Positions 12,126 to 23,251 of a stretch of 64,000 nucleotides of DNA are shown here, one piece after another. The notes beneath the pieces are model-generated. The model did no database searches. It was not told the origin of the DNA and worked only from the letters and a program-made list of their open reading frames with translations. Made by a program: the position numbers and the translations under genes. Each line of letters begins with the position of its first letter. The stretch's first letter is position 1. This DNA is from Heterohyrax brucei (Eukaryota > Chordata > Mammalia > Hyracoidea > Procaviidae): NCBI GenBank assembly GCA_028571685.1, contig CM053152.1, positions 20,282,001 to 20,346,000 on the forward strand. The letters are read 5' to 3'.

Positions 12126-12285
12126 CATTGGTGGTGCAGTGGTCAAGAGCTCAGCTGCTAACCAAAAGGTCAGGAGTTCTAATCTACCAGCCACTCCTTG
12201 GAAATCTTTTGGGGGCAGTTTACTCTGTCCTGTTGCATCAGTATGAGTCAGAATTGATCCCAGGGCAGTGGATTTAGTTAGGTTT
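12126..12285 (+). mobile_element. AfroSINE copy 4
   Basis: Forward SINE: head 'ggtggtgcagtggtcaagag' (box A region), 'gctgctaaccaaaaggtc', a box B-like 'aggagttctaatctaccag', body 'cagtttactctgtcctgt' and tail 'gggcagtggatttagttagg'. Confidence 0.88.
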
Positions 12286-12884
12286 GGAGATTAACCCATT
12301 GATTTGGCAAACATTCAACATGCGTTAAAGTATTAAGTTACAGAGATTAAGTATAAGTTCCTGTTAGTTCTCTGCACTAGTTAGGCATTGGAAAGCCCTT
12401 CGGGCTCATAGGTATTTGGGTGTGTCTTCAGCTTCTCTTCATAGGGCTTGAATTGGTGACAGCTGTCCCATTCTGCCATGAAGACATATGCTCTGTGAGC
12501 TCTGCCAGCCCCGTGATGCTGCAGACCTGTCAACTGCCTTTTCTGGTGCTCTGTCAGGCCTTCTCTGTTACTTAGATCTGCCCTGGCCCTGGTTAGTGCC
12601 CTACTCCCGGCCAGCCCAGAAGATGGAATGGGAGGATGGTAGGTGCTCTTTCAGCATTGGGACTTGGCAGTAAGCCAGATTTTCCACAGTAATTGTGTGT
12701 GTCTGTGTTTGATTTGTGTGTGTGTGTGTGTGTGTACATGCACGCAGGTGTGGGTAAGAGAGAGGAAGAAGCCGCCTTGACATAAGTTGAAAAATTGAAT
12801 AATGTATAGATGGTTTGAGGTACAAACAAACAAAAAGATCCCTTGCTGTCACTGATTCTGACTCACTGAAGTTAAGCAAGCACG
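12286..12884. other. Unassigned, with a (TG)n microsatellite
   Basis: A (TG)n repeat occupies about 12690-12738. The preceding 12480-12660 is GC-richer; its frame at 12488-12673 has no domain signature. No gene called. Confidence 0.5.
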
Positions 12885-13122
12885 GCAGAAAGCACAGGTG
12901 GAGTTAGACAGCAAGACGTGTGGAGGTCTCCAAGGCACTAGGAACCAGGAAGCAGAAGCCAAAGAGCCAGAGACCTTCCTCCAGAGCTGACGGGGAGAGA
13001 AAGCGTTCTGGAGCTGGTGCTCTGAATTTGAATTTCTCGCCTCCTGGACTGTGACAAAATAAATTTCAGTTTGTTAAAGCCACCCACCTGTGGTATTTCT
13101 CTTACAGCAGCGCTAGATGACT
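12885..13122 (+). mobile_element. MaLR-like LTR, 3' part
   Basis: The right end carries the typical close of a mammalian ERVL-MaLR (MLT/MST-type) LTR: 'aaaataaatttcagtttgtt', 'aaagccacccacctgtggta', 'tttctcttacagcagcgcta', 'gatgactaag'. AATAAA is the polyadenylation signal. The same family occurs at 49232-49762 (+) and 60797-61320 (-). The left boundary is uncertain. No internal proviral genes are seen. Confidence 0.6.
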
Positions 13123-13177
13123 AAGATACAGAGGTTCTGGCTTTCCCAAGTTTTACTCTTTCTTAAGATTAACCAAG

Positions 13178-13455
13178 AAGTACAACCAGAATGCTCACTA
13201 GAAGTGAGGGTGACAAGACTGTCTCACATGCTTCCGACATGTTATCAGGAGGGACCATCATCCTTGGTAAAGCAGAGGGTCATCGAAAAAGAGGAGAACC
13301 CTCAATGGATTTTATTGACACAGAGGCTGCAACAGTAGGCTGAAGCGTAGTCATGATCGTGGGGCTGGCACAGGATCAGGCAGTGTTCTGTCCTGTTATA
13401 TGTAGGGTTGCTATGAATTAGAAACGATTGTACAGCACTTGACAGCAGCAACAAT
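13178..13455 (+). mobile_element. RTE LINE copy C, 3' end only
   Basis: A short 5'-truncated RTE: remnants of the C-terminal coding part (ccagaatgctcactagaag, 'atgttatcaggagggacc', 'ggtcatcgaaaaagaggag') followed by the 3' tail ('tgtagggttgctatgaatta', 'cagcacttgacagcagcaac'). Too short to encode anything. Confidence 0.8.
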
Positions 13456-14394
13456 ATGTGTGAACAAAATATTTTTAATTAGATCCAAAGCCACAATCTT
13501 TATAATATATGAAATTTTATAATAGCTACAAATTGCTTCTTCTAATGAAATTTTACAATGAATATCTGGTATAGGTAATAACTACAATTACAATTGTTTA
13601 TATGCTTTACAGTGTCACAATATTTTCTTTTAACTTTGTAGGGAAAATATTTCTTTCTAAGTTTTTGTATAATAATGGTTTAAATACTCAAAGTGGTCAA
13701 ATCAATATTTTATATTTGTTCCCATTTTAAAAGAAAATTGAAAGTGGTAGCACAGAAAGAAAAAATGAACACTGAAGTGAAAAAGGCAAAATAAGTATAG
13801 ATTAAAAACAAATACTTCAAGAATTGATGAGGCAGCTCTAATAGAAAACAGGAAAGTTATTGTTTTGTTTGGCAGGTGCAGCAAGAGCAGATTCTAGCCT
13901 TGTTCCTTGGCTCTGTATTTCTGTTTTCTAATAGGTGGGTAATAGAGGGCATCTTTGCTGGCTGTGTGGCGTTACTGGAAAACTGTCAGTTCATATTACA
14001 GTCAGACTCTGTCGACCTTGACAACCCTGAGTCCAAAAGAGCAGGAATTAAACCATCTGATAATATATCTCTCAGTCAGGTCATTGTGTGGTTCCTACAA
14101 TTGGCTACTTGTACACTAGACTTTTTGTATCAATACTGCATTGTAAACCTAGTTTGCGTAATTGGTATAATGCTTCCCACTCACCACCCTCCTTTTTAGC
14201 AGCAAATAGGTCAACTCGATGTGGGATAAACGTGACTCAGTAAAGTACGTGCGGCAGGTATGGAAGAGCAGATCCTAGAATGCCAGAAGGGGTGCCTTTA
14301 TCCCATGTGTCTGACATTGCTGTGCAGACTCTGTTCTCAGTCCTTTCGCAGCACTCTGCGGCATTATTGTTAACATCCACCTCGCTGTGTCCTA
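13456..14394. other. Unassigned AT-rich DNA
   Basis: No gene recognised. The frame at 13876-14199 (107 codons) is the longest; it has a hydrophobic start but no family resemblance, and I treat it as chance. Confidence 0.5.
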
Positions 14395-14525
14395 CTTGGC
14401 TGTTTACATATGTATCTGTGTATTCCACTTGACTGGGAGCTCTTTGATGACAAGGTCTGTTTGTCTTTGTGCCTATAGTCTGGTGCCTGGGGCAAAGCAA
14501 GTGCTCAATAAAGGTTAGTTGAATG
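14395..14525 (+). mobile_element. MIR-type SINE, 3' part
   Basis: The ancient mammalian MIR signature is visible: 'actgggagctctttgatgac', 'aaggtctgtttgtctttgtg', 'gtgcctggggcaaagcaagt', 'gctcaataaaggttagttga'. Tail matches the usual 'gctcaataaatgttTGTTGAATGA' pattern with changes. Confidence 0.7.
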
Positions 14526-15711
14526 ATTGCTTAAAGCACACAGACACAATTTTGGATATCTGTCATTTCCCAGACTCTGTGATGGGGGAGTCGCGTGTAT
14601 CATTTTCTTTTAATAACAGTTCTGTGAAAAAGTTTCTAACTGCTTTGGTGTGTTTATAGTAACTTGTATAACAAGGGGTTTAGGAAATGTTGTCAGTACG
14701 CTGGATACCGTCTCAGTCCTTCTTGGCAACTGGCGGATGGGTATAAAGCCCCAACTGGGACCGCACCCCAGTGTGTGGGGTGGACCGCCTCATCCTTTAT
14801 GAGGTCACCGATAGGTTGTTACCAGGGTCTCTCTGCCTGACAAATGCCCAAGAAATCCAACCGGAACCCAGTTAGTGAAGGCAAAGCTTTGTTATTCAGC
14901 TGTGCAAAATCAAGCACCGGAGCCCATAAAGGAGGCAAGCCAGAGGGCATGCAGGCAGTTCCTTAGAAGCCTTTCATCTCGGTACTCAGGAGTGCTTCTC
15001 CTGGCTCCTCATTGGCTGAGTACTATGGGGGTAAACAGTCTTTCCTGGATGTTGCCTAAGTCTTCCCTTTGAGGTTACATTTCTGAAAAAGTCTCCCCCT
15101 TTTGCCCTTCCCCCCCTAGTTCGTTCTGTTTGCGCACATGCTCCCCAGTTACATGGGCTCTGTGGTTGCCACATCACCTAGTAGTTTGTGGCTTGGGTCA
15201 GCTGGTAACTACTTACCCTAGCCTTTGTTCTTGTTCTGCAGATGGGCCATTTTGAAATTGATTTCTCACAAGGGAGAAACATTAAAAAATAAAGCTAAGT
15301 CCCCCCTCCCCTACAAGAAAAAGAGGGAGAGAAAGGAAAATATCATCTGCAACCCCCTGCTGATAGTAATAGAAGTTATGGCTGTTAGCACTTTGTCGTC
15401 TTTTTCCTCAGGACATACATATGGTTTTCATAAGAATAATATCACATGTGAATATACTGGTTTGTAAAACTTAATTTTAGAATATTTTCCATGTTATAAA
15501 ATACATTTTAGCATAATTTTAGTGATTTAATAGTATTCCATTGTCTGGGTATGCTATGTTTGTTTAACCTATGTCGCATAGTTCAGTATTTAGGTGTTCA
15601 TTTATTTAACTGTGTTAAGCAAGGTCACTTTAATCCTGTGTGTCTTTCTGGCTTCATCCTGTTTTTCCCTCCTATTCTAGACTTCGCTAATATTGATCCA
15701 GTGATACGCTT
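14526..15711. other. Unassigned; possible antisense LTR at 14690-15300
   Basis: Bases 14690-15300 are GC- and CpG-richer than their neighbours. On the minus strand they hold a CCAAT box (plus strand 'attggctgag', 15010-15019) and, downstream of it, 'gaataacaaagctttg', which resembles an LTR polyadenylation region. This suggests a degenerate retroviral LTR in reverse orientation, but I could not define TG...CA ends or a duplication. Bases 15470-15640 are AT-rich and unassigned. Confidence 0.35.
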
Positions 15712-15892
15712 TTGGAAACCCTGGTAGAGTAGTGGTTAAGTGCTGTGCCTGCTAACCAAAAAAAGTTGGCAGTTTAAATCTGCCAGGCAGTCCTTGGAAA
15801 CTCTGTGGAGCAGTTCTATCCTGTCCTGTAGGGTTGCTGCAGTTGTATGAGCTGAAACCAACTTCACAGCGGTGGGTTTGGTTTTTTGGGTT
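15712..15892 (+). mobile_element. AfroSINE copy 5
   Basis: Forward SINE with head 'ggaaaccctggtagagtagt', 'gctaaccaaaaaaagttggc', a box B-like 'agtttaaatctgccaggc', body 'gttctatcctgtcctgtagg' and a long GT-rich tail 'gggtttggttttttgggttt'. Confidence 0.88.
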
Positions 15893-17170
15893 TGATCCAC
15901 TTTTAGGGCTTTGCAAGCTTCATTTTTTATTTCCAGATGTTTCTCAACGTGCCAACACACTTCCTATTTTTCAAACCTAAGCTTAGACATTTCTGTTGGA
16001 AGTCTTCCTTGACTGGATTAATTGTCATTCGTTGTGCTTTATAGATAGCATTTTATGCCGGCTCTCATAAAAGCACTCTGTGACTCACTCATGTACATGA
16101 GGCAGATAAGAAAGAGCAGCTCTTAGAATGCTATTTAAATTGTGTACTTCACTGTGTTTACCACTAGACTACAACTCTTCCAGTAATGTGGCTCATGTCT
16201 TGGCTAGTATGGTATTATTTCCCAGCCCTAGTGCAGTGCCATATGTAAAGTAGGCACTTAGTAAATATTTTTTGGATGAATGAATACATGACATATATCC
16301 TTATTGGCAGTGTTCATTGTTAAGTAGTGATCTTTAACAATTCTGTATATTTTGTTTATCAGATAAACCCCATAGATATGACCTTTTATTTGTAAAGTGC
16401 TTTATAGTATACAAAATGTTTTCAAAAACATTATTTCATGCTGGTAAACTATGGCTAACTTTTAGTAAATTTATTATGTATTATCACATGTAATTGATGC
16501 ATTTATTTAATATGGTACCTTAATATGGTAGTCTTTATTGCTAATTTTTAAATGATAATTTTGTAATTCTTGTATCAGTGCAGTCTTAAATTTCCTGACA
16601 ATTTGCCTTGTAAGCAAATTTCAGTAAATAGATTGTTTTTTTGTTTGTATTTTAAGCTTATCTTAAGTGACCTTAGATACTAGCCCTGATGAGACTTTTT
16701 TAACTGTGGTTTAAATTTATTTAAAACTATGGCATTAAGCTAATGGCTTTCAGATTTAACAGATTATTAGTATTATTAAACATTTAAAAAGACCATGAAA
16801 CAGGTCTTCAGCTAAGTAACTTTAAATTGCTTGTCTCAAAATTGCATTGTCTCAAAAAAAGAAAAAAATCTTGGTGAATTCTTTTTCCACTGTAGCTCTC
16901 AAATCTAGGACAGGAATGCTCATCTGATCTCACTGTTTTTTATACCATCCCTCTGCTGGTGGCTTACAGTTTGGTGTCTGTATCCTGTATTGCTTTCCCA
17001 AAATTGACTGCCATTTTAGAGGTCTGCTCAAACATAACTTGTCTAAAATGGATTTCCTGATCTTCACCCCATACCTTCTATTCTTGAAGTATTCATATTT
17101 CTTCAAGACAGAAACCTTGGAGTCATATTTGATTCTTGATATCTAATAATTAGTCTATTAGAAAATGCTT
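15893..17170. mobile_element. AT-rich region with MIR and L2 remnants
   Basis: About 16130-16295 ends like a MIR ('gtgccatatgtaaagtaggc', 'acttagtaaatattttttgg', 'atgaatgaatac'). About 15975-16020 ('gttggaagtcttccttgact') and 16960-17150 ('ctcaaacataacttgtctaa', 'aaccttggagtcatatttga') resemble L2 3' sequence in sense orientation. Bases 16300-16930 hold nothing I can name. No gene. Confidence 0.45.
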
Positions 17171-17570
17171 TTGATTCTGCTTTTAAAATATAACTAGGTG
17201 TTATTCAGTCACAAAGAGAAATTAAGTCCTGATACATGCTGTAATGTGAATGAACCTTGAGAGCAATATACTGAATGAAATAAGTCAGACACAAAAGGAC
17301 AAATACTGTATGATTTTACTTATGTGAAATAGCAAAGATGGGCAAATTAGTAGGGACGAAAGTTAATTAGTGGTTACCAGGAAATGGAGAAAAGGGAAAG
17401 TGGAGACTTAATGTTTAAGACGTAATGAGCTTTTATTTCAGAGATAAAAGCCTTTTTGAAATGAGTAGCGGTTCTAGTAGTACAGCCTGGTAAATGTAAT
17501 TATTGTCACTGAACTATGCACTTAAAGATAGGTAAAATGCCAGACTTCTTACTATATACATTTTACCCTC
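17171..17570 (+). mobile_element. Old L1, 3' end
   Basis: The terminal part of L1 ORF2 and 3'UTR in sense: 'acatgctgtaatgtgaatga', 'actgaatgaaataagtcaga', 'cacaaaaggacaaatactgt', 'atgattttacttatgtgaaa', then a variable 3'UTR. A forward SINE follows at once. Confidence 0.7.
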
Positions 17571-17732
17571 ACTATGTGTGGCGTAGTGGTTAAGGGCTAT
17601 GGCTGTTAACCAAAAAGGCCTACAGTTCAAATCCACCAGGCGCTTCTTAGAAATTCAGTGGGACAGTTCTCTTTACTTCTTTAGGGTCACTATAGGTTCA
17701 TATCGACTTGATGACAGTAGGTTTGGCTTTGT
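17571..17732 (+). mobile_element. AfroSINE copy 6
   Basis: Forward SINE: 'gtggcgtagtggttaaggg', 'tgttaaccaaaaaggcctac', box B-like 'agttcaaatccaccaggcgc', 'cactataggttcatatcgac' and tail 'gatgacagtaggtttggctt'. Confidence 0.88.
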
Positions 17733-17905
17733 TTATATATACATATATAATAAGCATATACTTCATTATATATGTATCGATGTATAACTAGAAATAACTA
17801 GGACTGCTCACTGTTCATCAGTACTTCTTGCTACCACGCTTATTCCATTAGTTTATTGCCAGTTGAGCTCCAAAGGCATTCATTTTTAGTTCAAGTCGTG
17901 TCATA

Positions 17906-18809
17906 TGAGGTCTGACAGTTAAGTTTGCCAGCTCATCCTAGAAAAAGTGCTACATACCTCATCGCTGAGTATCGCTGTGGTCACCTTCAAAGTACTGCGC
18001 TTGGGAAGCTATGCACTGATGCCAGCACCTAGTCCATCCTTCAGAGCAGTTTTGGAATTCTTTTTCTGGAATGGCCATCAGAAGAACATTGGAGCTTGAA
18101 TTAGAACAATTGAGCAAACATTAAATTTCTTGTTAAACTTGGCAAAAGTGGAAGTAAAATCAGGGACATGTTAGTCCAAGTTTATGGGGATAATTCTGTG
18201 AAGAAAATGGTATCACACAGATGCATTAAATGTTTTTCTAAGAGAAAGTGTCACTGATGAAGAGAGGTCAGGATGGCCAGTAACGAGCAGAACTGACAAA
18301 AACAAGTTATAAATTCATACCAAGTGGACCAACAGTTAACCAAATTTACTATTTTGGAAGTGCTGAAAAAGCTGTGTGAAAAAGTTAGACAAAAACAACC
18401 TGAACTTATGCCAGAAACTCATGGCTCTTGCATCACAACAGTGCACCAACTTGCACAGTACTGTCTGTGAGGAAGTTTTTATCCAGTAAACAAAAAGCTG
18501 TTTTGGAACACCCTACCTACTCACCTGATGTGGCCCCCAATGACTTTTTTTATTTACCTGAAGATAAAAGAAATACTGAAAGGAAGACTTTTTGATGACC
18601 TTGAGGACATCAAGGGTAATACTACGGCAGCTCTGATGGCCATTCCACAAAAAGAGTTCCAAAATTGGTTTGAAGGGTGGACTAAACGCTGGCATCTGTG
18701 CATATAGCTTCATAAAGGGAGTACTTTGAAGGTACTGTAGTCATATTCAGCAGTGAGGTATTTAGCACCTTTTCTAGTATGAGTTTGCAAATGTAATTGG
18801 CAGAGCTCG
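17906..18809 (+). mobile_element. Mariner, rearranged foldback copy
   Basis: Same family as 9621-11023, here with transposase sense on +. The element is bounded by TA (17904-17905 and 18810-18811) and by matching ends, TGAGGTCTGACAG on the left and CGAGCTCTGCCA on the right read inward. Unlike a normal mariner, the left about 178 bp (17906-18083) are an inverted copy of the right about 180 bp (18628-18809), at roughly 80% identity by eye. Both arms derive from the transposase 3' end and 3'UTR. The ordinary 5' end is absent. Between them lies the transposase from its N-terminus to the third catalytic motif, with an internal deletion. Confidence 0.8.
18084..18706 (+). pseudogene. Mariner transposase remnant in the foldback copy
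   Basis: Starts at the EIELEQ-equivalent region ('ttggagcttgaattagaaca') and keeps the helix-turn-helix segment. It jumps near 18300 past the first TGDET motif to the segment before the second motif. The second motif reads about HHNSAPT where HHDNAPAH is usual, so that catalytic Asp is lost. The third, YSPDVAPNDFF near 18515-18550, is kept. It ends with GRLFDDLEDIKGNTTAALMA and then a region shared with the inverted left arm. Inactive. Confidence 0.7.
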
Positions 18810-18811
18810 TA

Positions 18812-19140
18812 CATTGACCAATGAAACAAAATTGAGAACCCAGATATAAATCCATCTACGTATAGTTGCCTGATCTTCAACAAGGGTCCAAAGTCCATCA
18901 AATGGGAAATGGACAGTCTTTGTAGCAGATGATGCTGGCAAAACTGGATGTCCTTTAATAAAATATGGAGCAAACTGGAGGGCATTATACTGAGTGAAAC
19001 GAGTGAATCCCAGAAGGACAGGTGTTGTGTGAGACCCCTACAGTGAAAACTTAAGACATACAGAGAGACAATCTTTAATGGTTGCTGGGCAAAGGAGTGG
19101 TAGGGATGGGAAAAAAAAAAGGATATTTATTTTGGTAACC
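18812..19140 (+). mobile_element. L1 fragments, ORF2 end and 3'UTR
   Basis: Two joined sense L1 pieces. About 18830-18950 match the mid/late ORF2 segment seen at 40050-40200 ('tgatcttcaacaagggtcca' against the better copy's 'gttgatattcgacaatggcc'; 'tgctggcaaaactggatgtc'). From about 18968 the sequence is the ORF2 terminus ('ggagggcattatactgagtg', 'aaacgagtgaatcccagaag') and 3'UTR. Internal deletion is therefore evident. Confidence 0.7.
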
Positions 19141-19788
19141 TAATATCAGTAATAAATTGAACTACCTTTGTACTGAAAGGTAATTTAATCCATAAAAAAT
19201 TGTGTTTGTTCTCTGCTTTCCTGTTTTGACATAGATACTAGGGAGTGTTTACGTTGTGGCTGTGACTGCATTAGAACCAGAAAGAACTGGCAGTTTGTTA
19301 CTAGCATCCGTCCTTGCCCTCATTTTTCTCAGGTCATGCTTTCTTTGCTTGTTTTTTTAGCTTGGCACAGAAACTTATTACTTCAGAAATTATAAGATGT
19401 AAATTGTTCAGAACGAGCTAGTTTTTACATGGGAACAACTCTGGTGGGCTCTGGGGCTGGTGGAAAACATTTTATGTATTTTGGCAATTTTTTGTGTGCC
19501 TTTTTTATCTTGTCTGTTTTTGTGTGTTTAAAGAAAGGTCATAGAAAGAATATACCTCCTTTCATTACTGCAAATCCCAGAGGGGCAGGTTCACTGTGAC
19601 CTGGTGTGTAATCTGTAGTTAAGAGTGTTTCCCTCTTCTATGGTCTGTGACTTTGTCTACAGTTATGTGGTTCCTGGACTAAAGATGCCAACCTCATTTT
19701 TAGTTGTGGCTTCATTGCTTACTTCATTTGTAATTGTTTTACTTAGTGTCAGCTTTTTTATTTGTAAAATAGGGAGAGAGTATATAAA
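19141..19788. mobile_element. Unassigned; possible MIR core at 19690-19785
   Basis: No gene. Near 19700-19785 the order 'cttacttcatttgtaattg', 'tttatttgtaaaataggga' resembles the middle of a MIR. The frame at 19625-19819 overlaps it and has no other support. Confidence 0.35.
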
Positions 19789-20009
19789 TATGAAACCCAC
19801 TGCCATGGAGTCAATTTAGATTTGTTGTTACACTACAGGACAGCCCATAGGATTTCCAAGGATGTCTTCTTTACAGAAGCAGACTTCTATATCTTTCTTA
19901 TATGGGAAAAAATTGACTTCCCATAGAATTGAGTGCAGCTGGTGGGTTTAAACTGCCAACACTTTGGTTAGCAGCTGATCCCTTTAACCTCTACACCTCC
20001 AGGGCTCCT
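19789..20009 (-). mobile_element. AfroSINE copy 7, long form
   Basis: Reverse SINE, about 220 bp, starting 'atgaaacccactgccatgga' and ending 'cacctccagggctcc'. It contains additional middle sequence ('cagaagcagacttctatatc') compared with the short form. It faces copy 8 head to head across about 24 bp. Confidence 0.82.
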
Positions 20010-20032
20010 ATTTAATAGTACTGTTAGAGAAT

Positions 20033-20200
20033 TAGAGCCTTGTTGGTGCAGTGGTTGAGAGCCACAGCATCTAACCGAAAGGTCCACAGTTCAGATCCAC
20101 TAGCCACTTCCTTGAGACCCTATGGTGTAGTTCTAATCTGTCTTACAGGGTTGCTGTGCATTGGAATTGACTTGATGGCAACAGGTTTGGATTTAGGTTT
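20033..20200 (+). mobile_element. AfroSINE copy 8
   Basis: Forward SINE: 'gccttgttggtgcagtggtt', 'atctaaccgaaaggtccaca', box B-like 'gttcagatccactagcc', 'cttacagggttgctgtgcat' and tail 'gatggcaacaggtttggat'. Confidence 0.88.
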
Positions 20201-20310
20201 TTGGTATTTTGAGAATTACATAGTGCATGTAAATGTTTAGCATGGTACCTTTTAAAGTGCATTCCTTTCATTAATTCTTTTTTTTAACTTACACACTCAT
20301 CTATCACTAA

Positions 20311-20506
20311 GGGGCTTTCCTGATGCAGTGCTTCAGGCACCCAGCTGCTAACTGAGAGCTTGGCAGTTCAAAGCTATCGGCCACTCCATGGAAGAAAGAT
20401 GTGGCAGTCTGCTTCAGTAACAGTTATCACCACGGAAGCCCATTGGGGCAGTTGTGTTCTACAGGGTTGCTATGAGTTAGAAATGACTTGATGACAGTGG
20501 GTAGGT
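20311..20506 (+). mobile_element. AfroSINE copy 9, long form
   Basis: Forward SINE of the long subtype, recognisable by the middle block 'agaaagatgtggcagtctgc' and 'ttcagtaacagttatcacc'. Head 'gggctttcctgatgcagtgc', tail 'atgacagtgggtaggtagg'. Third SINE within about 720 bp. Confidence 0.85.
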
Positions 20507-21305
20507 AGGATCTGTGAATAACACATGAATAACTGACTGGTGTGATCGATGCTGAGCATGAGAATGCAGCAGAGAGCAGGACAGGCATTGTGCAAACTGC
20601 ACTGAGTCCAGTGGGAAAGATGTTTGTGCCTTGAAATTTCTTAATTACGAGAAGAAAACTTTTGACCAGAGTTAAAGTGGGAGAAGAAATTTAAAGTGAA
20701 GTAGGAATAATATTTTAAATTGGTGCTTAAAAAAAGAACACCAGAGTTAAAAAGGGTGCAGGAAAATTGATGTCGGTTTCCACTATTTTAAATAAAAATG
20801 ATCACACAGTCTGACAGCTTTGCCTGTGAGGACAATTAGTAGGTCAACACTAGATAAAAGGAATAAGGAATGAGGATAGAAAGAAATAAGGTCTGTGAAG
20901 TAGACTGGAGTGAGTCCATGGAGGTTTGTTTAAAAAAAAAATAGAAAAAAGTAAACCAAGAAGAACAGTTGTAAACTGGAGAGTGAAGTCAGTAATTTTC
21001 CAGCACAGAAGCTGTAACCTCTAGATGCAGTATCTCAATTTAGCAATTGATTTTGATAGAAACATGGTTTGATTTGAAAATACAGGCCTCTAGTATTAAG
21101 CATATGTGGATAATCATATTCATATAGAAGTAGTTATTTTTTTGTATCAGTTAATAATATGTGAGCATGCTGTTAACCAAGAAGTACATGTTTTTACATT
21201 ACAGTAAAATATACTATAGTGAATAGATTGGATATGTTAATATGTGTACCTAGAAAAATTTTAATGCAAAACTTTTTGTTTATTGAGTCTGGTTTTTTTT
21301 TTGCC
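20507..21305. other. Unassigned AT-rich DNA
   Basis: Nothing I can name. Base runs such as A9 near 20930 occur, with no gene or clear repeat signature. Confidence 0.5.
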
Positions 21306-21740
21306 AGCAGACAGTTTTACAAACAACTGAAGTGTCCATCAGCTGGTGAATGGATAAATAAAATGTAGTATATTCATCCAATGGAATAGTATTAAGAAAT
21401 AAAAAGAATTAAATATGTACTAAAACATAGTAAGTGAAAGAAGCCAGTCACAAAAGGTCACATATCATATGACTTCATTTACATGAAATGTTCAGAACAG
21501 GAGTGTAGAGAGAGACAGAAAGCAGATTAGTGATTACCTAGGGCTTGGGGAGTGAGGTGAGATTGAGAGTAATGGAGTGTGACTGATAGTGAATTCTGGG
21601 TTCTTTTAGGGGTGTTTAAAAAAATGCTCTAAAATTTACTGTGGTGAATGTACAACTCTGTAAATATACTAAAAAAACATTTCATTGAACATATTAAATG
21701 GAAGAATGGTGTGCACTGAATTATATCTTAAGAAAGCTGT
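21306..21740 (+). mobile_element. Old L1, 3' end
   Basis: L1 ORF2 terminus in sense orientation: 'ttttacaaacaactgaagtg', 'tccatcagctggtgaatgga', 'tatattcatccaatggaata', 'gtgaaagaagccagtcacaa', followed by the 3'UTR typical of older mammalian L1 ('gattacctagggcttgggga', 'ctaaaatttactgtggtgaa'). A T-run (about 16) follows at 21759-21775. Confidence 0.8.
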
Positions 21741-22218
21741 TAAAGTTTTGTTTTTGCTTTTTTTTTTTTTTTTTTAGGCCATTTTAAAGAATTCCTAACT
21801 TCAGAAAGCATAAGGAGCTCAATACGCTATTACAGTGAACTGGATTCTCCCTGGTGCCAAAAATCAGTGGATAGCAATCCCAGTGCCTTTGCTGAAGTAG
21901 TAGTTCTCAGATTTAGAGTGTGTATAGGTGACTTAGGAGTTGTTAAAGTGCAAGTTCTGGTTCCTAGCTTTACAGGTTTTAGTTTAGCAGGCTTGGAAAG
22001 GGGCATGGGACTGATTTTTAACAGGCAGCCAAGTGAATCAACTGTTCTCTGTATCATGATTTGAAAATCACTCTGGTATAGGATTCTGCCAGCTTTAGTA
22101 TCTTTGCCTGGGCCTGCTAGTCTAGCCTTTATTTTCAGTCATTTGCTTGACTGCCTTATCAGTGTGAGGGTTTATGTTGGCACTTAATTTAGTTTGAAAT
22201 TACATTAGAACTGCTCTA
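21741..22218. other. Unassigned
   Basis: Contains a poly-T run (about 21759-21775). Overlapping frames on both strands at 21830-22064 have no signature. A segment near 21850-22070 ('aaatcagtggatagcaatcc', 'gaatcaactgttctctgtat') could be an old DNA-transposon relic, but I cannot name it. Confidence 0.4.
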
Positions 22219-22383
22219 GTCAAAAAAACCCTACTGCTTTCTAGTCGATTCTGACTCACAGTAACCCTATAGGTCAGAGTAGAACTGCCCCATAGAGTTT
22301 TTAAGACATGCCTGGTGGATCTGAACTGCCAACCTTCTGATTAGCAGATGTAGCACTTCACCAATATGCCACCAGGGTTTCCG
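22219..22383 (-). mobile_element. AfroSINE copy 10
   Basis: Reverse SINE with tail complement 'tcaaaaaaaccctactgctt', body 'gggcagttctactctgacct' in complement, and head complement 'atatgccaccagggtttcc'. Well preserved. Confidence 0.88.
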
Positions 22384-23251
22384 GAACCATTGTATCACTG
22401 CCTTATATAAAGCTGAGTATGTAAAGACAGTGAGTAATTTTTTTTTTTGAGGGTCTCAGAACTACTAAATGGGAGAATTGGAATTTAGGCTTGGGGCCTG
22501 CCTGTGCTCACATCATCTCACCATCTTTGAAAATTTTGCTTTGTGTACCGTAATCCCTAACAGCCTTGGCCTACAAAGGCTTAGGGAGTCACCTGTTTTA
22601 TTAGTGGCTCTACCTATTCATTCTGTCTTGTGTCTGTTAGCTTGTCATACGTTGGAGGCTTGCTTGCTGCTATGAAACCAGAAGCTTTGCCATCAGTATT
22701 TCAAATACCAGCAGGGTCCCCTTGGACATGTTTCAGCAGTGCTTCTGGACCAAGACACACTAGGAAGGAGGACCTGACAGTCTGCTTCTGAAAAGTTGTC
22801 CTATGAAAACCTTCTGAGTGGCAGTCAAACAGTGTCTAATGTAGTGCCATCAGATGAGCCCCCTAGTTTGGGAGACAGTCAGAATACAACTCAGAGTCAC
22901 TTCTTCAAAGTAGAGTGGACCTTAATATTAATTACATGGTTAGAGTCAAACTTTTGCATCCTTCCTTTACTGATGTGGCATGACTCAAAATGAGAAGAAA
23001 CAGCTGCCAGCATCCATTAATAATCTGAACATGGAATATATGAAGCATGAATTCAGGAAAATTGGAAGTCATCAAAAATTAAATGGAATTCATAAATATT
23101 GACAAGTTAGGCATTAGTGAGCTAAAATAGACTGATATTGGCTATTTTGAATCAGACAATCCTATGGTCTACTCTGCTGGGTATGACAAATTGAAGAGGA
23201 ATGAAGTCACATTCATCATCAAAAAGAACATGTAAAGATCTGTTCTGGTTT

